Positions 17,985 through 27,012 of a stretch of DNA of 64,000 bases are shown here, piece after piece. Location of the stretch: NCBI GenBank assembly GCA_963786295.1, contig CAWAYV010000027.1, forward strand, positions 304,236-368,235, given 5' to 3'. Positions within the stretch are counted from its first letter, which is position 1. Each line of letters opens with the position of its first letter. The notes below the pieces were generated by a model. The model saw nothing but the letters and a program-made list of their open reading frames with translations, was not told where the DNA came from and ran no database searches. The stretch comes from JACCZX01 sp963786295 (lineage in GTDB: Bacteria > Pseudomonadota > Gammaproteobacteria > Burkholderiales > Burkholderiaceae_F). The translations under genes and the position numbers were made by a program.

Positions 17985-19161
17985 ATGCCAACTCCCGCGA
18001 AAACCGGCTCCATCCTCGCTGCCGCGTTGGCATTACCGGGCATCGTGCCATCGGCGCACGCGCAGGTGACGGTGCCCAATGCGACCTTGATTCAGTTCAA
18101 GTATCTGTACTACAGGGACTACCAGGAAAACAACGGCGTAACCCCGGGATCATCGGGCGACCGCATGACCGTCAACTCGCCCGCGCTCTATCTGCTGACG
18201 CCGATCAGCGACAGCTGGGTGTTCGAGATCGGCGCGGTATACGACAGCATGACCGGCGCATCGCCGTACTACCACACGGTACTGTCGGGTGCGTCCGGAG
18301 AGGGCGTCGAAGACAAACGTCTAGCCGGCGACATCACGGTGACCAAGTATTTCGGCCGCACGGCCGTCGCCGTGCGCGGTGCCTACTCGACCGAAGACGA
18401 CTACAGGTCGATCGCCGGAGGATTGACGGTGCGCCACGCGACGCCGGATCAGAACACGACGTTCATGGTCGGCATCGGCTACTCATCCGACGAAGTTTTT
18501 CCGCAAGACGGACCGGTTTTCACGCGCAGCAAGACTACGCTTGATGGCATCGTCGGCATTACACAGGTACTGAGCCGCAACGACACGGCGCAGGTCAATC
18601 TGTATTTTGCGCACCAGACCGGCTATCTGACCGATCCCTACAAGGCCATATTCGGAGTCGACCAGCGGCCCGATAAGCGTGACCAGATGGCCTTGTTAGT
18701 CCGCTGGAATCACTACTTCCAAAGCGCCAACGCTACGTTGCGGTCGTCGTATCGCTACTACCACGACGACTGGGAGGTCAACGCCAACACGTTCACGGCC
18801 GAATGGGCGCAAGAGTTGCCGCAGGGTTTCACCTTGACGCCGAACGCGCGCTATACGACTCAAAGCGCCGCCTTCTTTTATTACGATCCGGTTTACGACG
18901 CGACCTTGGGTGCGCCGTTCCCGCCCGGATATGCGGCCAATCCGAACGGCTTTTACACCAGCGACCAGCGACTATCCGCATTCGGCGGCATCACGCTCGG
19001 CTTGAAGCTCGCGAAGGTGTTCACCGAAGGCTGGTTCGGTCGACGGCAAGGCCGAGTACTACGAGCAGCGCGGCGACTGGCGGATCGGCGGTGACGGTAG
19101 CCCCGGCCTGCAGGCCTTCAAGGCGCAGTTGTATTCGGTAGGCGTCGGCAGGAAGTTCTAA
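17985..19161 (+). CDS. DUF3570 family outer-membrane-like protein (one frame break)
   Basis: Exported protein of about 391 residues with a signal peptide (cleavage near VPSAHAQ) and a pattern of alternating aromatic strands typical of a beta-barrel, ending in ...YSVGVGRKF with a terminal Phe as outer-membrane proteins have. The frame breaks near 19035, after VFTEGWFG; the other frame reads VDGKAEYYEQRGDWRIGGDGS to TAA 19159-19161. Residues 87-93 read DSMTGAS, which resembles the D-x2-[ST]-G-A-[ST] context that ApbE enzymes flavinylate. Between DUF4266 and apbE it forms a recurring cluster. Confidence 0.85.
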
Positions 19162-19218
19162 GTTATTCGGAAGTTCTAGTCACGCGTTAGCATCGCGCAG
19201 CGTCTTTCCGGGCTGCGC

Positions 19219-20112
19219 GTGCACTTATCTCTGTTCTCATTCACCTTCCGTGCGATGGCGTCGCACTGCGAAGTGTGCGTCTACGCGCCGGATGAAGCGA
19301 CTGCGCGCGGCTGGTCGGACGCCGCGATTGCTGAAGTGCGGCGCATCGAGACAAAGTATTCGCGTTATCGAGACGATAGTGTCACGACGGCGATCAATCG
19401 CGCCGCCGGCGGTGCGGCAATCTCTGTCGATACAGAAACCGCAAGCTTGCTCGATTTTGCAGCCGAGTTGCACGCACAGAGCGATGGCGCATTCGACCTC
19501 ACCAGCGGTGTGCTGCGGCGCGCGTGGGATTTCAAGACGGGACGCGTGCCAGCGCAAGCTGCGCTCGATCAACTGTTGCCGCGAGTCGGCTGGTCAAAGA
19601 TCGAATGGCGTTCGCCGACGTTGCGTCTGCGCGCCGAGATGGAGATTGATTTCGGCGGAATTGGCAAGGAGTACGCCGCTGATCGTGCGGCCGCGATCGT
19701 CGTGGAACTCGGCGGGCTGCATGGCCTTGTAAATCTCGGCGGCGATGTGCGTGTGTTTGGCCCGCACGCGGACGGCCAAGCGTGGCGTATCGCGGTACAA
19801 GACCCGCGCGGCGAACCGGGTACAACGATCGCGCACCTGAATGTGCCGCATGGCGCAATGGCAACCTCGGGCGATTACGAGCGCTACTTCGAGCACGAGG
19901 GGAGACGCTATTCGCATCTGCTCGACCCGCGCACCGGATGGCCGGTCGAGCACTGGCGCTCGGTGTCGGTCGTGGCGCCGCTTGCGATTGCGGCAGGCGC
20001 ATGCTCGACAGTCGCGATGTTAAAGCCGGTGAACGATGCCTTGCAGTTTCTTCAGGCGCAGCGCGTTCGCTACCTGGCAATCGATTGTGCCGGCCGTCAG
20101 TATTCGATGTAG
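19219..20112 (+). CDS. apbE: FAD:protein FMN transferase
   Basis: ApbE family enzyme that attaches FMN from FAD to a Thr/Ser of exported or membrane redox proteins, 297 residues. Family signatures visible are TKYSRYRDDSVTTAINRAAGG, AFDLTSGVLRRAWDF, IDFGGIGKEYAADRA, GLVNLGGDVRVFG, GAMATSGDYERYF and YSHLLDPRTGWPVEHWRSVSVVAP. No obvious lipobox; the GTG start at 19219 may be slightly long or short. Its target should be extracytoplasmic; the DUF3570 protein encoded just upstream is the nearest candidate. Confidence 0.94.
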   Translation: MHLSLFSFTFRAMASHCEVCVYAPDEATARGWSDAAIAEVRRIETKYSRYRDDSVTTAINRAAGGAAISVDTETASLLDFAAELHAQSDGAFDLTSGVLRRAWDFKTGRVPAQAALDQLLPRVGWSKIEWRSPTLRLRAEMEIDFGGIGKEYAADRAAAIVVELGGLHGLVNLGGDVRVFGPHADGQAWRIAVQDPRGEPGTTIAHLNVPHGAMATSGDYERYFEHEGRRYSHLLDPRTGWPVEHWRSVSVVAPLAIAAGACSTVAMLKPVNDALQFLQAQRVRYLAIDCAGRQYSM

Positions 20113-20168
20113 CTTCGACGAATTACTGCTGGTATGCATTACCGGTGTGAAGTGAGCAAGGATCAGAA

Positions 20169-20636
20169 ATGCGGAAATCGACCGGCTTGATGCTTGGCGC
20201 GGGCATTGTCGCTCTGGCGGTCGGCGCCGGATGGATCTTCTGGCCGCTAGCTTCGGCCGGGCGCGCCGATGCCGATGACGCGCGCCAAGTGGCGCTTGGC
20301 ACGGTGGTTTACCGCGACCATTGTGCGAGCTGCCACGGCGCCAATCTGGAGGGCCAACCGGATTGGAAGTCGCGCAAACCCGACGGCCGCCTTCCGGCGC
20401 CCCCGCACGACGAGACAGGGCACACCTGGCATCACCCGGATGACATGCTGTTCCAGATCACGAAGCTGGGCCTGAAGCCGCCGATGGCGCCGGCCGGATA
20501 CCAGAGCGACATGCCAGCGTTCGGCGCGGTCCTGACCGACGAACAGATCTGGGCCGTCCTCGCTTACATCAAAAGCAAGTGGCCGGAGAAGATACAAGCG
20601 CGACAGAGCAGCTTCAACAAGGGAGGTTCGAAGTGA
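20169..20636 (+). CDS. Monohaem c-type cytochrome
   Basis: Exported or membrane-anchored cytochrome c of 155 residues. A single hydrophobic N-terminal segment (residues 7-25) is followed by the haem motif CASCH at VVYRDHCASCHGANLEGQPDW, and the probable axial methionine is in QSDMPAFGAVLTDEQIWAVLAYIKSKWP, a class I cytochrome pattern. It follows apbE by 56 bp and probably completes the electron-transfer cluster. Confidence 0.92.
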   Translation: MRKSTGLMLGAGIVALAVGAGWIFWPLASAGRADADDARQVALGTVVYRDHCASCHGANLEGQPDWKSRKPDGRLPAPPHDETGHTWHHPDDMLFQITKLGLKPPMAPAGYQSDMPAFGAVLTDEQIWAVLAYIKSKWPEKIQARQSSFNKGGSK

Positions 20637-20669
20637 TCAATCGCGCAGCAGTTCATGAGTTGACGGCGG

Positions 20670-21740
20670 TCAACGAACCACCGCTTTCGCCAACTCGATC
20701 AACGTCAACGGCGCGCTGCCTTCCGCCTTGTTGTTCGCCACGACGAAGCTCGGCTGATGGCTCTTGATCGCGACGTGAATCAGGTGAGCGAGCGTGCCGC
20801 GTGTTGGAATGTCGGGATCGACGAGCCGATCGAACGGCGCGTAGCGCGTGCGAGCTTCTTCGTAGCGTAACCCTCCCGCCAGATTCCAGCGCACGACCAG
20901 CGGTCCCTTGAGCCGCCAATCGTCGCCTTCTTCGTCGAGCGCATCCATTGCCCGCAGCGCAGCGCTCTGGCGCGCCGCTACGGGCATGCGCGGATGCAAG
21001 GCGATGCACAGACGTGCGCCGCATTCGCGCAACGTTCGCACGAAGCGCGGCGTCAGTAATTCGGTGTCGCGCAGCTCCACCGCATAAATGGGTGCGATGC
21101 CGCCGATGCTGACCGGCAACGCGCTTAGCAGCGTGCCGATGCGTTCGATAGTGCCGATGCCGCCGTCTGCGCTCTTCATCTCGCCGGGCAACGGCGAAAG
21201 CTGAAACAGCAGCGGACCGGCGCGATGGCTCAGACCCTCGATGGCAGGACGGACGAAGTGATCGATCGCTGCAGACGGATCGAGAAACAACGGGTTGAGC
21301 TCGATCGGATCGCCCCGCTTGCCGCGCATGGCTGCATCCGTAACCATCGCTGGCGCTTTCACGACGAAGCGAAAGTCGTTCGGGACCTGATCGGCGTAGC
21401 TTGCATATTCGGCCACCGTCAGGGGCTGGTAAAACGTGCGATCGATGCCTACGCAGCGAAACAGCGGGTGTCGCGCGTACGCACTCAATCCATGGCGCGC
21501 CAATCGAGATTCGGTGTAGTCGGTGTCGCCGCGCCAGACCAGATCGCGCCAACCGGGGAAGTACCAAGACGACGTGCCAAGGTGCACGCTGCGCGGCAAG
21601 AGCCGGCCAAGCCGTGTCAACGACTCATCGAAGTCTGCCGGTTCGATCGATGCGCCGCTGCGTGTCGGCGCAGTCAATTCGCCGAGTAGATCATCCTCGA
21701 GATCGTCGAACAGCGAATCGGATTCAGCACGCGCCGCCAT
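20670..21740 (-). CDS. DUF72 domain protein
   Basis: Protein of 356 residues with a TIM-barrel DUF72 domain (YecE family). LGTSSWYFPGWRDLVW, LSAYARHPLFRCVGIDRTFYQPLT, FRFVVKAPAMVTDAAM and LLFQLSPLP are the conserved blocks. An acidic N-terminal extension (residues 1-45, DSLFDDLEDDLLGEL) is extra. The biochemical role of the family is not established. It is a single gene, convergent with the cytochrome gene. Confidence 0.9.
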   Translation of the reverse strand: MAARAESDSLFDDLEDDLLGELTAPTRSGASIEPADFDESLTRLGRLLPRSVHLGTSSWYFPGWRDLVWRGDTDYTESRLARHGLSAYARHPLFRCVGIDRTFYQPLTVAEYASYADQVPNDFRFVVKAPAMVTDAAMRGKRGDPIELNPLFLDPSAAIDHFVRPAIEGLSHRAGPLLFQLSPLPGEMKSADGGIGTIERIGTLLSALPVSIGGIAPIYAVELRDTELLTPRFVRTLRECGARLCIALHPRMPVAARQSAALRAMDALDEEGDDWRLKGPLVVRWNLAGGLRYEEARTRYAPFDRLVDPDIPTRGTLAHLIHVAIKSHQPSFVVANNKAEGSAPLTLIELAKAVVR

Positions 21741-21767
21741 AAGGGCGCGAGTGTAGGGTGATGTGGC

Positions 21768-23714
21768 CTACGGCGCACTCGGCGCTTGCTGCTCACGCGC
21801 AGACTCGCCCTGACGAACGTGCTCGATGACCGCTTCAGTGTCCAGCGAAAGTTGCATCGCCCGCGTGGTCGGACCCGGCGTCGTATCAAGCGGCAACCGC
21901 ACCATGACCGTTGTTCCCGCGCCCGGAACGGATTCGACCTTCAAAAAAGCGCCGATTCTTTGCGCTCGATTTTTCATGTTCAGCATGCCACGACCCGTGA
22001 CCTTGCCGGCCGCCAGTCCTCGACCATTGTCGGTCACGCGAACCGACAGCCACTGTGTGTCGCCCTCGTGATCAATTGCCAAGGTCACGCGTACGACGCG
22101 GGCGCGCGAGTGCTTGATCGCGTTGGTCAACGCTTCCTGCGTGATACGCAGCACCGGCAGCACAGCGTTCGGATCGAGATCGACCTCCTCCGGCAGATTG
22201 CGCGCGTCCCATTGCAAGTCCATGCCCGCCGCTTTCAGCCGCGGCTCCATGCGAAAGCGCATGTTGCCGAACGCGGCCAGCAAGTCGGAGTCTTCCGCGG
22301 CGAGTGCATCGATCGCAAGCCGCATGTCGTCGATCGATTCGCGCAGGATTTGCGCGACCTGTTCATTCGACATCGCCCCGCGCTCGACCAGCATCAGCGA
22401 CGACAACAGTTGCGAACCAAGTCCGTCGTGCATGTCCTGCATGATGCGCTGGCGCTCCTGCGCGCTTGCTTTCAGCCGTTCGCTCTCGCGCAGGCGGTCG
22501 AAGTTGCGCTTCAATAGCTGCTCGCGCTCGTGAATGCGCGTTTCGAGCTCGGTATTGGTCTTCTCGACATCGGCCAGTGAGCGCACGAAGCGATCGATCA
22601 GCGTGGCGCCGAGCGCAATCAGAAGCACTGGGGTTGCAATGTTCAGCAGCTCAGGACTGGCGAACGGCAGTACGCCGATGTAAACGAGGTAATCGTGGAT
22701 CGCGGCGCCAAGTGCGAGTGCCAGCGCGGCCACGATACCCTTCAGCATGAACGATGGCGCGAATAGTGCGTGGCCCGCCAGCGTCAATACGCCCGTTGCC
22801 AGTGCGGTCAACATCATCGCCTGCCATAGCGCACCCGCCTGGATGTCGAACATGTCACCGAAAAGCAGATAGAGAGCCGGCCCCATTACGGCAAGAACGA
22901 TCAATCCCAATTCAGCCCGCGTGCGGTGGCGGCCGCCTTGGCGCCACATTGTGATCGTCGCGACCGCAGTAAATACCGCTGTGCCCAAATAGAACGCGCC
23001 ACGTATCCAGAAACGTGCATCGGCCGGCATCGATTCGAATACGAGATCCATCGACCGCAGCGCCCAGAAGGCCGACATCAACCCCAGCAACCCGAACAGA
23101 TTTTCTGAGCGTCGGCGCAGCCACAGCGCTATGAAGCCGATCGCCAGCAGAACGGTCAGCAGCAACGACAGCCAGCGCAACGTGTGGCTGACAAAGAACT
23201 GATTACCGTAGCGCGGCTGCAGATCGGCCGTCGGGCCGATGTCGATCGGCCCGATACCGTGCACGCCGACCCCATACGATGTGTAGATCAACACGTCGTT
23301 GTTCGTCTGCATGAAACTGACCGGCAGATTGATCAGATACGGCCGGCGCCAGCGAATGTGACGCTGCTCGGAGTCGAGCGGCAGGTCGGCGACCATCCTG
23401 CCGTTCAGGTAAACGGTGCCGCCGGTGGGCAGACGCGTGAGCAACATACTCCAGCCCTCGGCCGGCGTTTCCGGGGTGTCGAACTTCAGGCGAATCCAGG
23501 CGCCTTGTCGTGTTCCGCTGCCCGACGGCCAACGAAAGGGCAGCGTGTGCGATTGCCACAGCGCATCAGCGCTTGGAACGCTGGTGCGCGTGCCAGACAC
23601 CCATTCAATGCGGTCGATCTTGATCGTTTCGTCGGCGACCGCGGTCGGCGCGACGAAACACACTGCCAGAAATAGCGCGGAAGCCCGCGCGAACGAATGG
23701 AGGATGCGAGCCAT
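21768..23714 (-). CDS. 7TM sensor histidine kinase (HisKA_3 type)
   Basis: Membrane sensor kinase of 648 residues. In order: a signal peptide (to about residue 27), an extracytoplasmic jelly-roll-like domain (about 30-180; LPTGGTVYLNGRMVADLPL), seven hydrophobic segments (about 185-370), a coiled coil (DVEKTNTELETRIHEREQLL), the dimerisation/phosphoacceptor helix RQRIMQDMHDGLGSQLLSSLM with its His, and an HATPase domain (ITQEALTNAIKHSRA, VTDNGRGLAAG, GRGMLNMKNRA). The architecture matches 7TMR-DISM kinases of the NarX/LiaS type. I take the ATG at 23714; GTG 23741 overlapping the regulator stop is possible. Partner is the regulator gene upstream. Confidence 0.9.
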   Translation of the reverse strand: MARILHSFARASALFLAVCFVAPTAVADETIKIDRIEWVSGTRTSVPSADALWQSHTLPFRWPSGSGTRQGAWIRLKFDTPETPAEGWSMLLTRLPTGGTVYLNGRMVADLPLDSEQRHIRWRRPYLINLPVSFMQTNNDVLIYTSYGVGVHGIGPIDIGPTADLQPRYGNQFFVSHTLRWLSLLLTVLLAIGFIALWLRRRSENLFGLLGLMSAFWALRSMDLVFESMPADARFWIRGAFYLGTAVFTAVATITMWRQGGRHRTRAELGLIVLAVMGPALYLLFGDMFDIQAGALWQAMMLTALATGVLTLAGHALFAPSFMLKGIVAALALALGAAIHDYLVYIGVLPFASPELLNIATPVLLIALGATLIDRFVRSLADVEKTNTELETRIHEREQLLKRNFDRLRESERLKASAQERQRIMQDMHDGLGSQLLSSLMLVERGAMSNEQVAQILRESIDDMRLAIDALAAEDSDLLAAFGNMRFRMEPRLKAAGMDLQWDARNLPEEVDLDPNAVLPVLRITQEALTNAIKHSRARVVRVTLAIDHEGDTQWLSVRVTDNGRGLAAGKVTGRGMLNMKNRAQRIGAFLKVESVPGAGTTVMVRLPLDTTPGPTTRAMQLSLDTEAVIEHVRQGESAREQQAPSAP

Positions 23715-23740
23715 CGTGCCGGAGCGGAAGCGCACCGGCA

Positions 23741-24412
23741 CTAGTTTTTCAGCAACCCCATTTGCGTCGCTTCATAGACCGCCTCGCCACGCGAGTGAAC
23801 GGCCAGCTTGCGATAGATTTTCTTGATGTGCGCGGTCACGGTATGCGGCGATATTCCAAGAATGTCGCCGATCTCATTGAAGCTCATGCCTTTTGCCAGC
23901 AGCTGCAAGATTTCAGTCTCACGCGCGGACAGCGGGTTTTGCTCGGTGCCGGGCAAGCGCGCCGGCGCGGTGGTGCTCATCCGGTTGCGAATCGCGCGCA
24001 ACACGCTGCGCGCAACAACCGGACTGACCGGCGATCCGCCGGCACGCAACAAGCGAATGCAGGAGATGACGTCAGCCGGCGCCGAGTCCTTCAGAATGTA
24101 GCCGGTAGCCCCTGCTTCGATCGACGAGACTACGTGCTGTTCGTCGCCAAAGACGGTGACGACCATGATGTCGACATCGGGCTTTTTTTGGCTCACCTGT
24201 CGGATCAACTCGATGCCACTGCCATCGGGCAAGCCGAGATCGATCAGCATCACTTCAAACGATTCGCGGTCGATGATCGCTTGCGCTTCGCGTTTGTTCG
24301 ACGCTGCGCCAACGAGCTTCATGCTCGGCTCGTTTTCGACGATCTGCACAAAGCGCCGGCGAAACTCCGGTTCGTCCTCGACGATGATGATCGAGATCTG
24401 CTGCTCAGCCAT
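23741..24412 (-). CDS. LuxR/NarL-type response regulator
   Basis: Two-domain regulator of 223 residues. The receiver domain shows IIVEDEPEFRRRF (acidic pocket), VMLIDLGLPDGSGIEL (phosphorylated Asp) and ATGYILKDS (switch Lys). The C-terminal helix-turn-helix is LSARETEILQLLAKGMSFNEIGDILGISPHTVTAHIKKIYRKL. It is transcribed just before the 7TM kinase, its partner. The upstream intergenic region holds an 11-bp inverted repeat that could be an autoregulatory site. Confidence 0.95.
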   Translation of the reverse strand: MAEQQISIIIVEDEPEFRRRFVQIVENEPSMKLVGAASNKREAQAIIDRESFEVMLIDLGLPDGSGIELIRQVSQKKPDVDIMVVTVFGDEQHVVSSIEAGATGYILKDSAPADVISCIRLLRAGGSPVSPVVARSVLRAIRNRMSTTAPARLPGTEQNPLSARETEILQLLAKGMSFNEIGDILGISPHTVTAHIKKIYRKLAVHSRGEAVYEATQMGLLKN

Positions 24413-24480
24413 CCGATGCTCCCCTGCTGCGCTGGTCCAGTGCGCGGATGATAGCCGCCGCAGCTTCGTTGCGCGCCGTT

Positions 24481-24524
24481 GTTAGCGCGAATTTGTCCGC
24501 CTTTGCCACGGATTTCGCGCTAAC
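24481..24524. repeat. 11-bp perfect inverted repeat between pdxH and the response regulator
   Basis: GTTAGCGCGAA (24481-24491) and TTCGCGCTAAC (24514-24524) are exact reverse complements separated by 22 bp. They lie 69 bp upstream of the regulator start and 35 bp after the pdxH stop (both genes on the minus strand). No T-tract follows on the minus strand, so an intrinsic terminator is unlikely. A dimeric-protein site or an RNA hairpin in the leader remains possible. Confidence 0.45.
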
Positions 24525-24558
24525 AAGTTTTGCCGGCCTGAACTAGGGTGAACAGGCC

Positions 24559-25191
24559 CTAGGGCGCGAGGCGTACCCGCGTCCACCCAGCGTCTGTCTT
24601 CGTATAAAGCAGTCGATCGTGCAGCCGCGACGGCCGTCCCTGCCAAAACTCGATCGCATTCGGTACGACGCGATAGCCGCCCCAGTACGGCGGTCGGCTC
24701 GGTGCCGCCGCGTGACGCAGTGCCATTTCCGCCACGCGCGCCATTAACCACGCCTTGCCGGCAATCGGCTGGCTCTGCGGCGAGGCCCACGCGCCGATAC
24801 GGCTGGCCAGAGGGCGGCTGCGAAAGTATTCGTCGGATTCGCGTTCGCTCGCGCGCACGACACTGCCGTCGATGCGAACTTGCCGCTCGAGCTCGGGCCA
24901 GAAAAAGAGCAACGCAGCACGCGCGTTCGCGGCGAGTTCCGCGCCTTTGCGGCTTTCGTAGTTGGTGAAGAACACGAAGCCGGATTGATCGAAGCTTTTT
25001 AGCAAAACGGTGCGCGCCGCCGGCTTGCCGTCCGCATCTGCGGTAGCCAGCGTCATTGCGTTGGCCTCGCGCACTTGAGCCGTGGTCGCCTCGTCCCACC
25101 AGAGCGAAAACTGCGCGATCGGATCGGCGTGCGCATGATCTTCATCAAGCTCGCCGCGCTTGTATTCGACGCGCAAATCGGCGATGTTCAT
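24559..25191 (-). CDS. pdxH: Pyridoxamine 5'-phosphate oxidase
   Basis: FMN enzyme that oxidises pyridoxine or pyridoxamine 5'-phosphate to pyridoxal 5'-phosphate, 210 residues. Signatures: MTLATADADGKPAARTVLLKSFDQSG, FFTNYESRKGAELAANARAALLFFW (FMN site), RVEG-like VRIDGSVVRASERESDEYF, and WGGYRVVPNAIEFWQGRPSRLHDRLLY. Its ATG overlaps the chaC-like stop (ATGA), so the two are co-transcribed. Confidence 0.97.
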   Translation of the reverse strand: MNIADLRVEYKRGELDEDHAHADPIAQFSLWWDEATTAQVREANAMTLATADADGKPAARTVLLKSFDQSGFVFFTNYESRKGAELAANARAALLFFWPELERQVRIDGSVVRASERESDEYFRSRPLASRIGAWASPQSQPIAGKAWLMARVAEMALRHAAAPSRPPYWGGYRVVPNAIEFWQGRPSRLHDRLLYTKTDAGWTRVRLAP

Positions 25192-25847
25192 GACGCCATC
25201 TTAGGGCGAGCAGGCCCTAGCACCTGGGCACCCGCATGCCGTGCAAGCCGTTCCAAATGCGGATCACACAAACCATGCTCGCGCAGCGAACTGACGGTCT
25301 TGACCAGATAGTCCAGGCTGGTGCCGAAGCGACCACAGCTGCCGCGCTCGAAGACCGCGAGTATTTCGGCCTCGGTAAGCTTGCCTGCATAGTTTTTAGC
25401 GTCGCGCCGCACGACGAACGCAAGCGCCGAGACGAGCGGACCTTCTTCGGTTTGGCGACTCAACCGGCAGTCCAGCCAGCGCGGCGCGTACGAACCCATG
25501 AACATCTCGCGATCCCACAGTCGCTCGAGCTCGTCGCGCGCGGTTTTGGCGAGCAATCGGTAAGCGACACCAGCGCACGACCCTCCGCGATCGAGACCCG
25601 CCACGAGCCCAGGGCAATCGAGCGTGCCGCGGTTGACCCGGCTCCACAAACACAGGCGGCGGTGATAGCCGTGCACGCGCGCGGTGATGCGGCGATCGTA
25701 GGTGACTTCGGGATTCCAAATTAGCGAGCCGTAGCCGAACAACCACAAAGGCGAGGTCCCGTCCCAACCGGCCAATGCCTCGTGCAAAGACGCCGCTTGC
25801 TGCTCGGCGGTCACGCGGCCCGGAAAATCGAACGGCACCTTGCTCAC
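25188..25847 (-). CDS. ChaC-like gamma-glutamylcyclotransferase
   Basis: Cytoplasmic glutathione-degrading enzyme of the ChaC family, 219 residues. LWLFGYGSLIWNPEVTYD holds the substrate-binding YGSL motif. The catalytic Glu region is ERLWDREMFMGSYAPRWLDC. The GTG start at 25847 overlaps the preceding MFS stop (GTGA), and the stop overlaps pdxH, giving a tight MFS-chaC-pdxH unit. Product would be 5-oxoproline plus Cys-Gly. Confidence 0.92.
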   Translation of the reverse strand: MSKVPFDFPGRVTAEQQAASLHEALAGWDGTSPLWLFGYGSLIWNPEVTYDRRITARVHGYHRRLCLWSRVNRGTLDCPGLVAGLDRGGSCAGVAYRLLAKTARDELERLWDREMFMGSYAPRWLDCRLSRQTEEGPLVSALAFVVRRDAKNYAGKLTEAEILAVFERGSCGRFGTSLDYLVKTVSSLREHGLCDPHLERLARHAGAQVLGPARPKMAS

Positions 25848-27010
25848 GGACGTTTCTCTACGGTCATGCGACGCCAGGCCGTCCAACCACCGGCGCCGAG
25901 CATGCTTGCCATTAGCCAGAACGCTGGACCGGCGCCGAGTACCGAACCGAACGCCCCGAATACAAGCGGCAACACGACATGACTCGAGTTCATGATCGTG
26001 GTGCGCACGCCGAGCGCTTCGCCGACGCGGCCCGCGGGCGATCGGTCGTGCAGCAACGACATCACGTTGGGTTGTGCCGCGCCGAGTCCGAGTCCGAGCA
26101 GGAAGGCGACCGCCATCAGCGGTGCCAACGAATGAAAAAAGGGAATCAGCGCGAAGCCGATAGCAGCGGTGACCAACGTGAACAGGAGCACCTGCCATTC
26201 GCGATAGCGGCGCGACAACGTCGGCATCGCGAGCCGAATGGCGAACGTCGCCGCCGCGAAGCTACCGAGCACCAGGCCGATTTGTGAGGCTGATAATCCG
26301 ATGCTTGTGCCGTAGACAGGAATCAGAAACTGCTGCAAGTCCCACGACATTGAAATCATTCCGCTGACGATCAACACGTTGCGCACTGCCGGATACCGCA
26401 GCAGATCGAACGGGTTGCGCGACTCCGTCGCTGTCGCGTGCGGTCGCGGCGCCGGCAATAGCGCCCGCTGCACCAGCAAGATAACGACGCTCACGCTCAT
26501 CAGCACAAAGATCAACGCGAACGTCGCGCGATGACCGACGCTATCGATCAAAAATCCGCTCGCTACGGGCGCGATCAATCCCGAAGTGGAAAACCCCAGC
26601 GCCAGCATCGAGAAAGCAGCCGGCCGGCTGCCCGGCTCGGACATGATGCCGACCAGATTTTGCATCGTCATCTGCACGTACATGAAGCCAGTGCCGAGCA
26701 ACGCGCTGGCGACGAGCAGTGGTGCGACGTCGGCGGTCGCATAAGGAAACGCGGCTGGAAGCAACGCTCCGACTGTCATCATCACGGTGCCCAACAACAG
26801 CGGCCGGAACGGTCCGACTTCATCGAGCCAGCGGCCGGCGCGCACTGCGAGCAAAGCAGGCACGAGTGCATATAGGGCCAGCAGCACGCCGACGGTAAAC
26901 GGCGACGCCTTGTTCGATAGCGCATACAGCGACGCGGTGACGCGCGCCGCACCGAAGGCAGTGTGCGTCAGCACGACGAACGCGATGATGCGCGGTAGCG
27001 TCATCACCAT
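25844..27010 (-). CDS. MFS transporter
   Basis: Major facilitator superfamily permease of 388 residues with about twelve hydrophobic segments. GRWLDEVGPFRPLLLG after TM2 resembles the family's loop 2-3 motif. SMSWDLQQFLIPVYGTSIGLSASQIGLVLG begins the second half. The substrate is not evident. Stop overlaps the downstream chaC-like gene; the upstream DMT gene ends 3 bp before this start. Confidence 0.9.
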   Translation of the reverse strand: MVMTLPRIIAFVVLTHTAFGAARVTASLYALSNKASPFTVGVLLALYALVPALLAVRAGRWLDEVGPFRPLLLGTVMMTVGALLPAAFPYATADVAPLLVASALLGTGFMYVQMTMQNLVGIMSEPGSRPAAFSMLALGFSTSGLIAPVASGFLIDSVGHRATFALIFVLMSVSVVILLVQRALLPAPRPHATATESRNPFDLLRYPAVRNVLIVSGMISMSWDLQQFLIPVYGTSIGLSASQIGLVLGSFAAATFAIRLAMPTLSRRYREWQVLLFTLVTAAIGFALIPFFHSLAPLMAVAFLLGLGLGAAQPNVMSLLHDRSPAGRVGEALGVRTTIMNSSHVVLPLVFGAFGSVLGAGPAFWLMASMLGAGGWTAWRRMTVEKRP

Positions 27011-27012
27011 GA

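Noticed and set aside
24543..25220. Similar CTAGGG...GGCCCTAG hairpins on either side of pdxH as a REP-like element
   Set aside because: Stems are only about 6 bp, and both copies overlap the coding ends of pdxH and the chaC-like gene, so chance similarity is likely.
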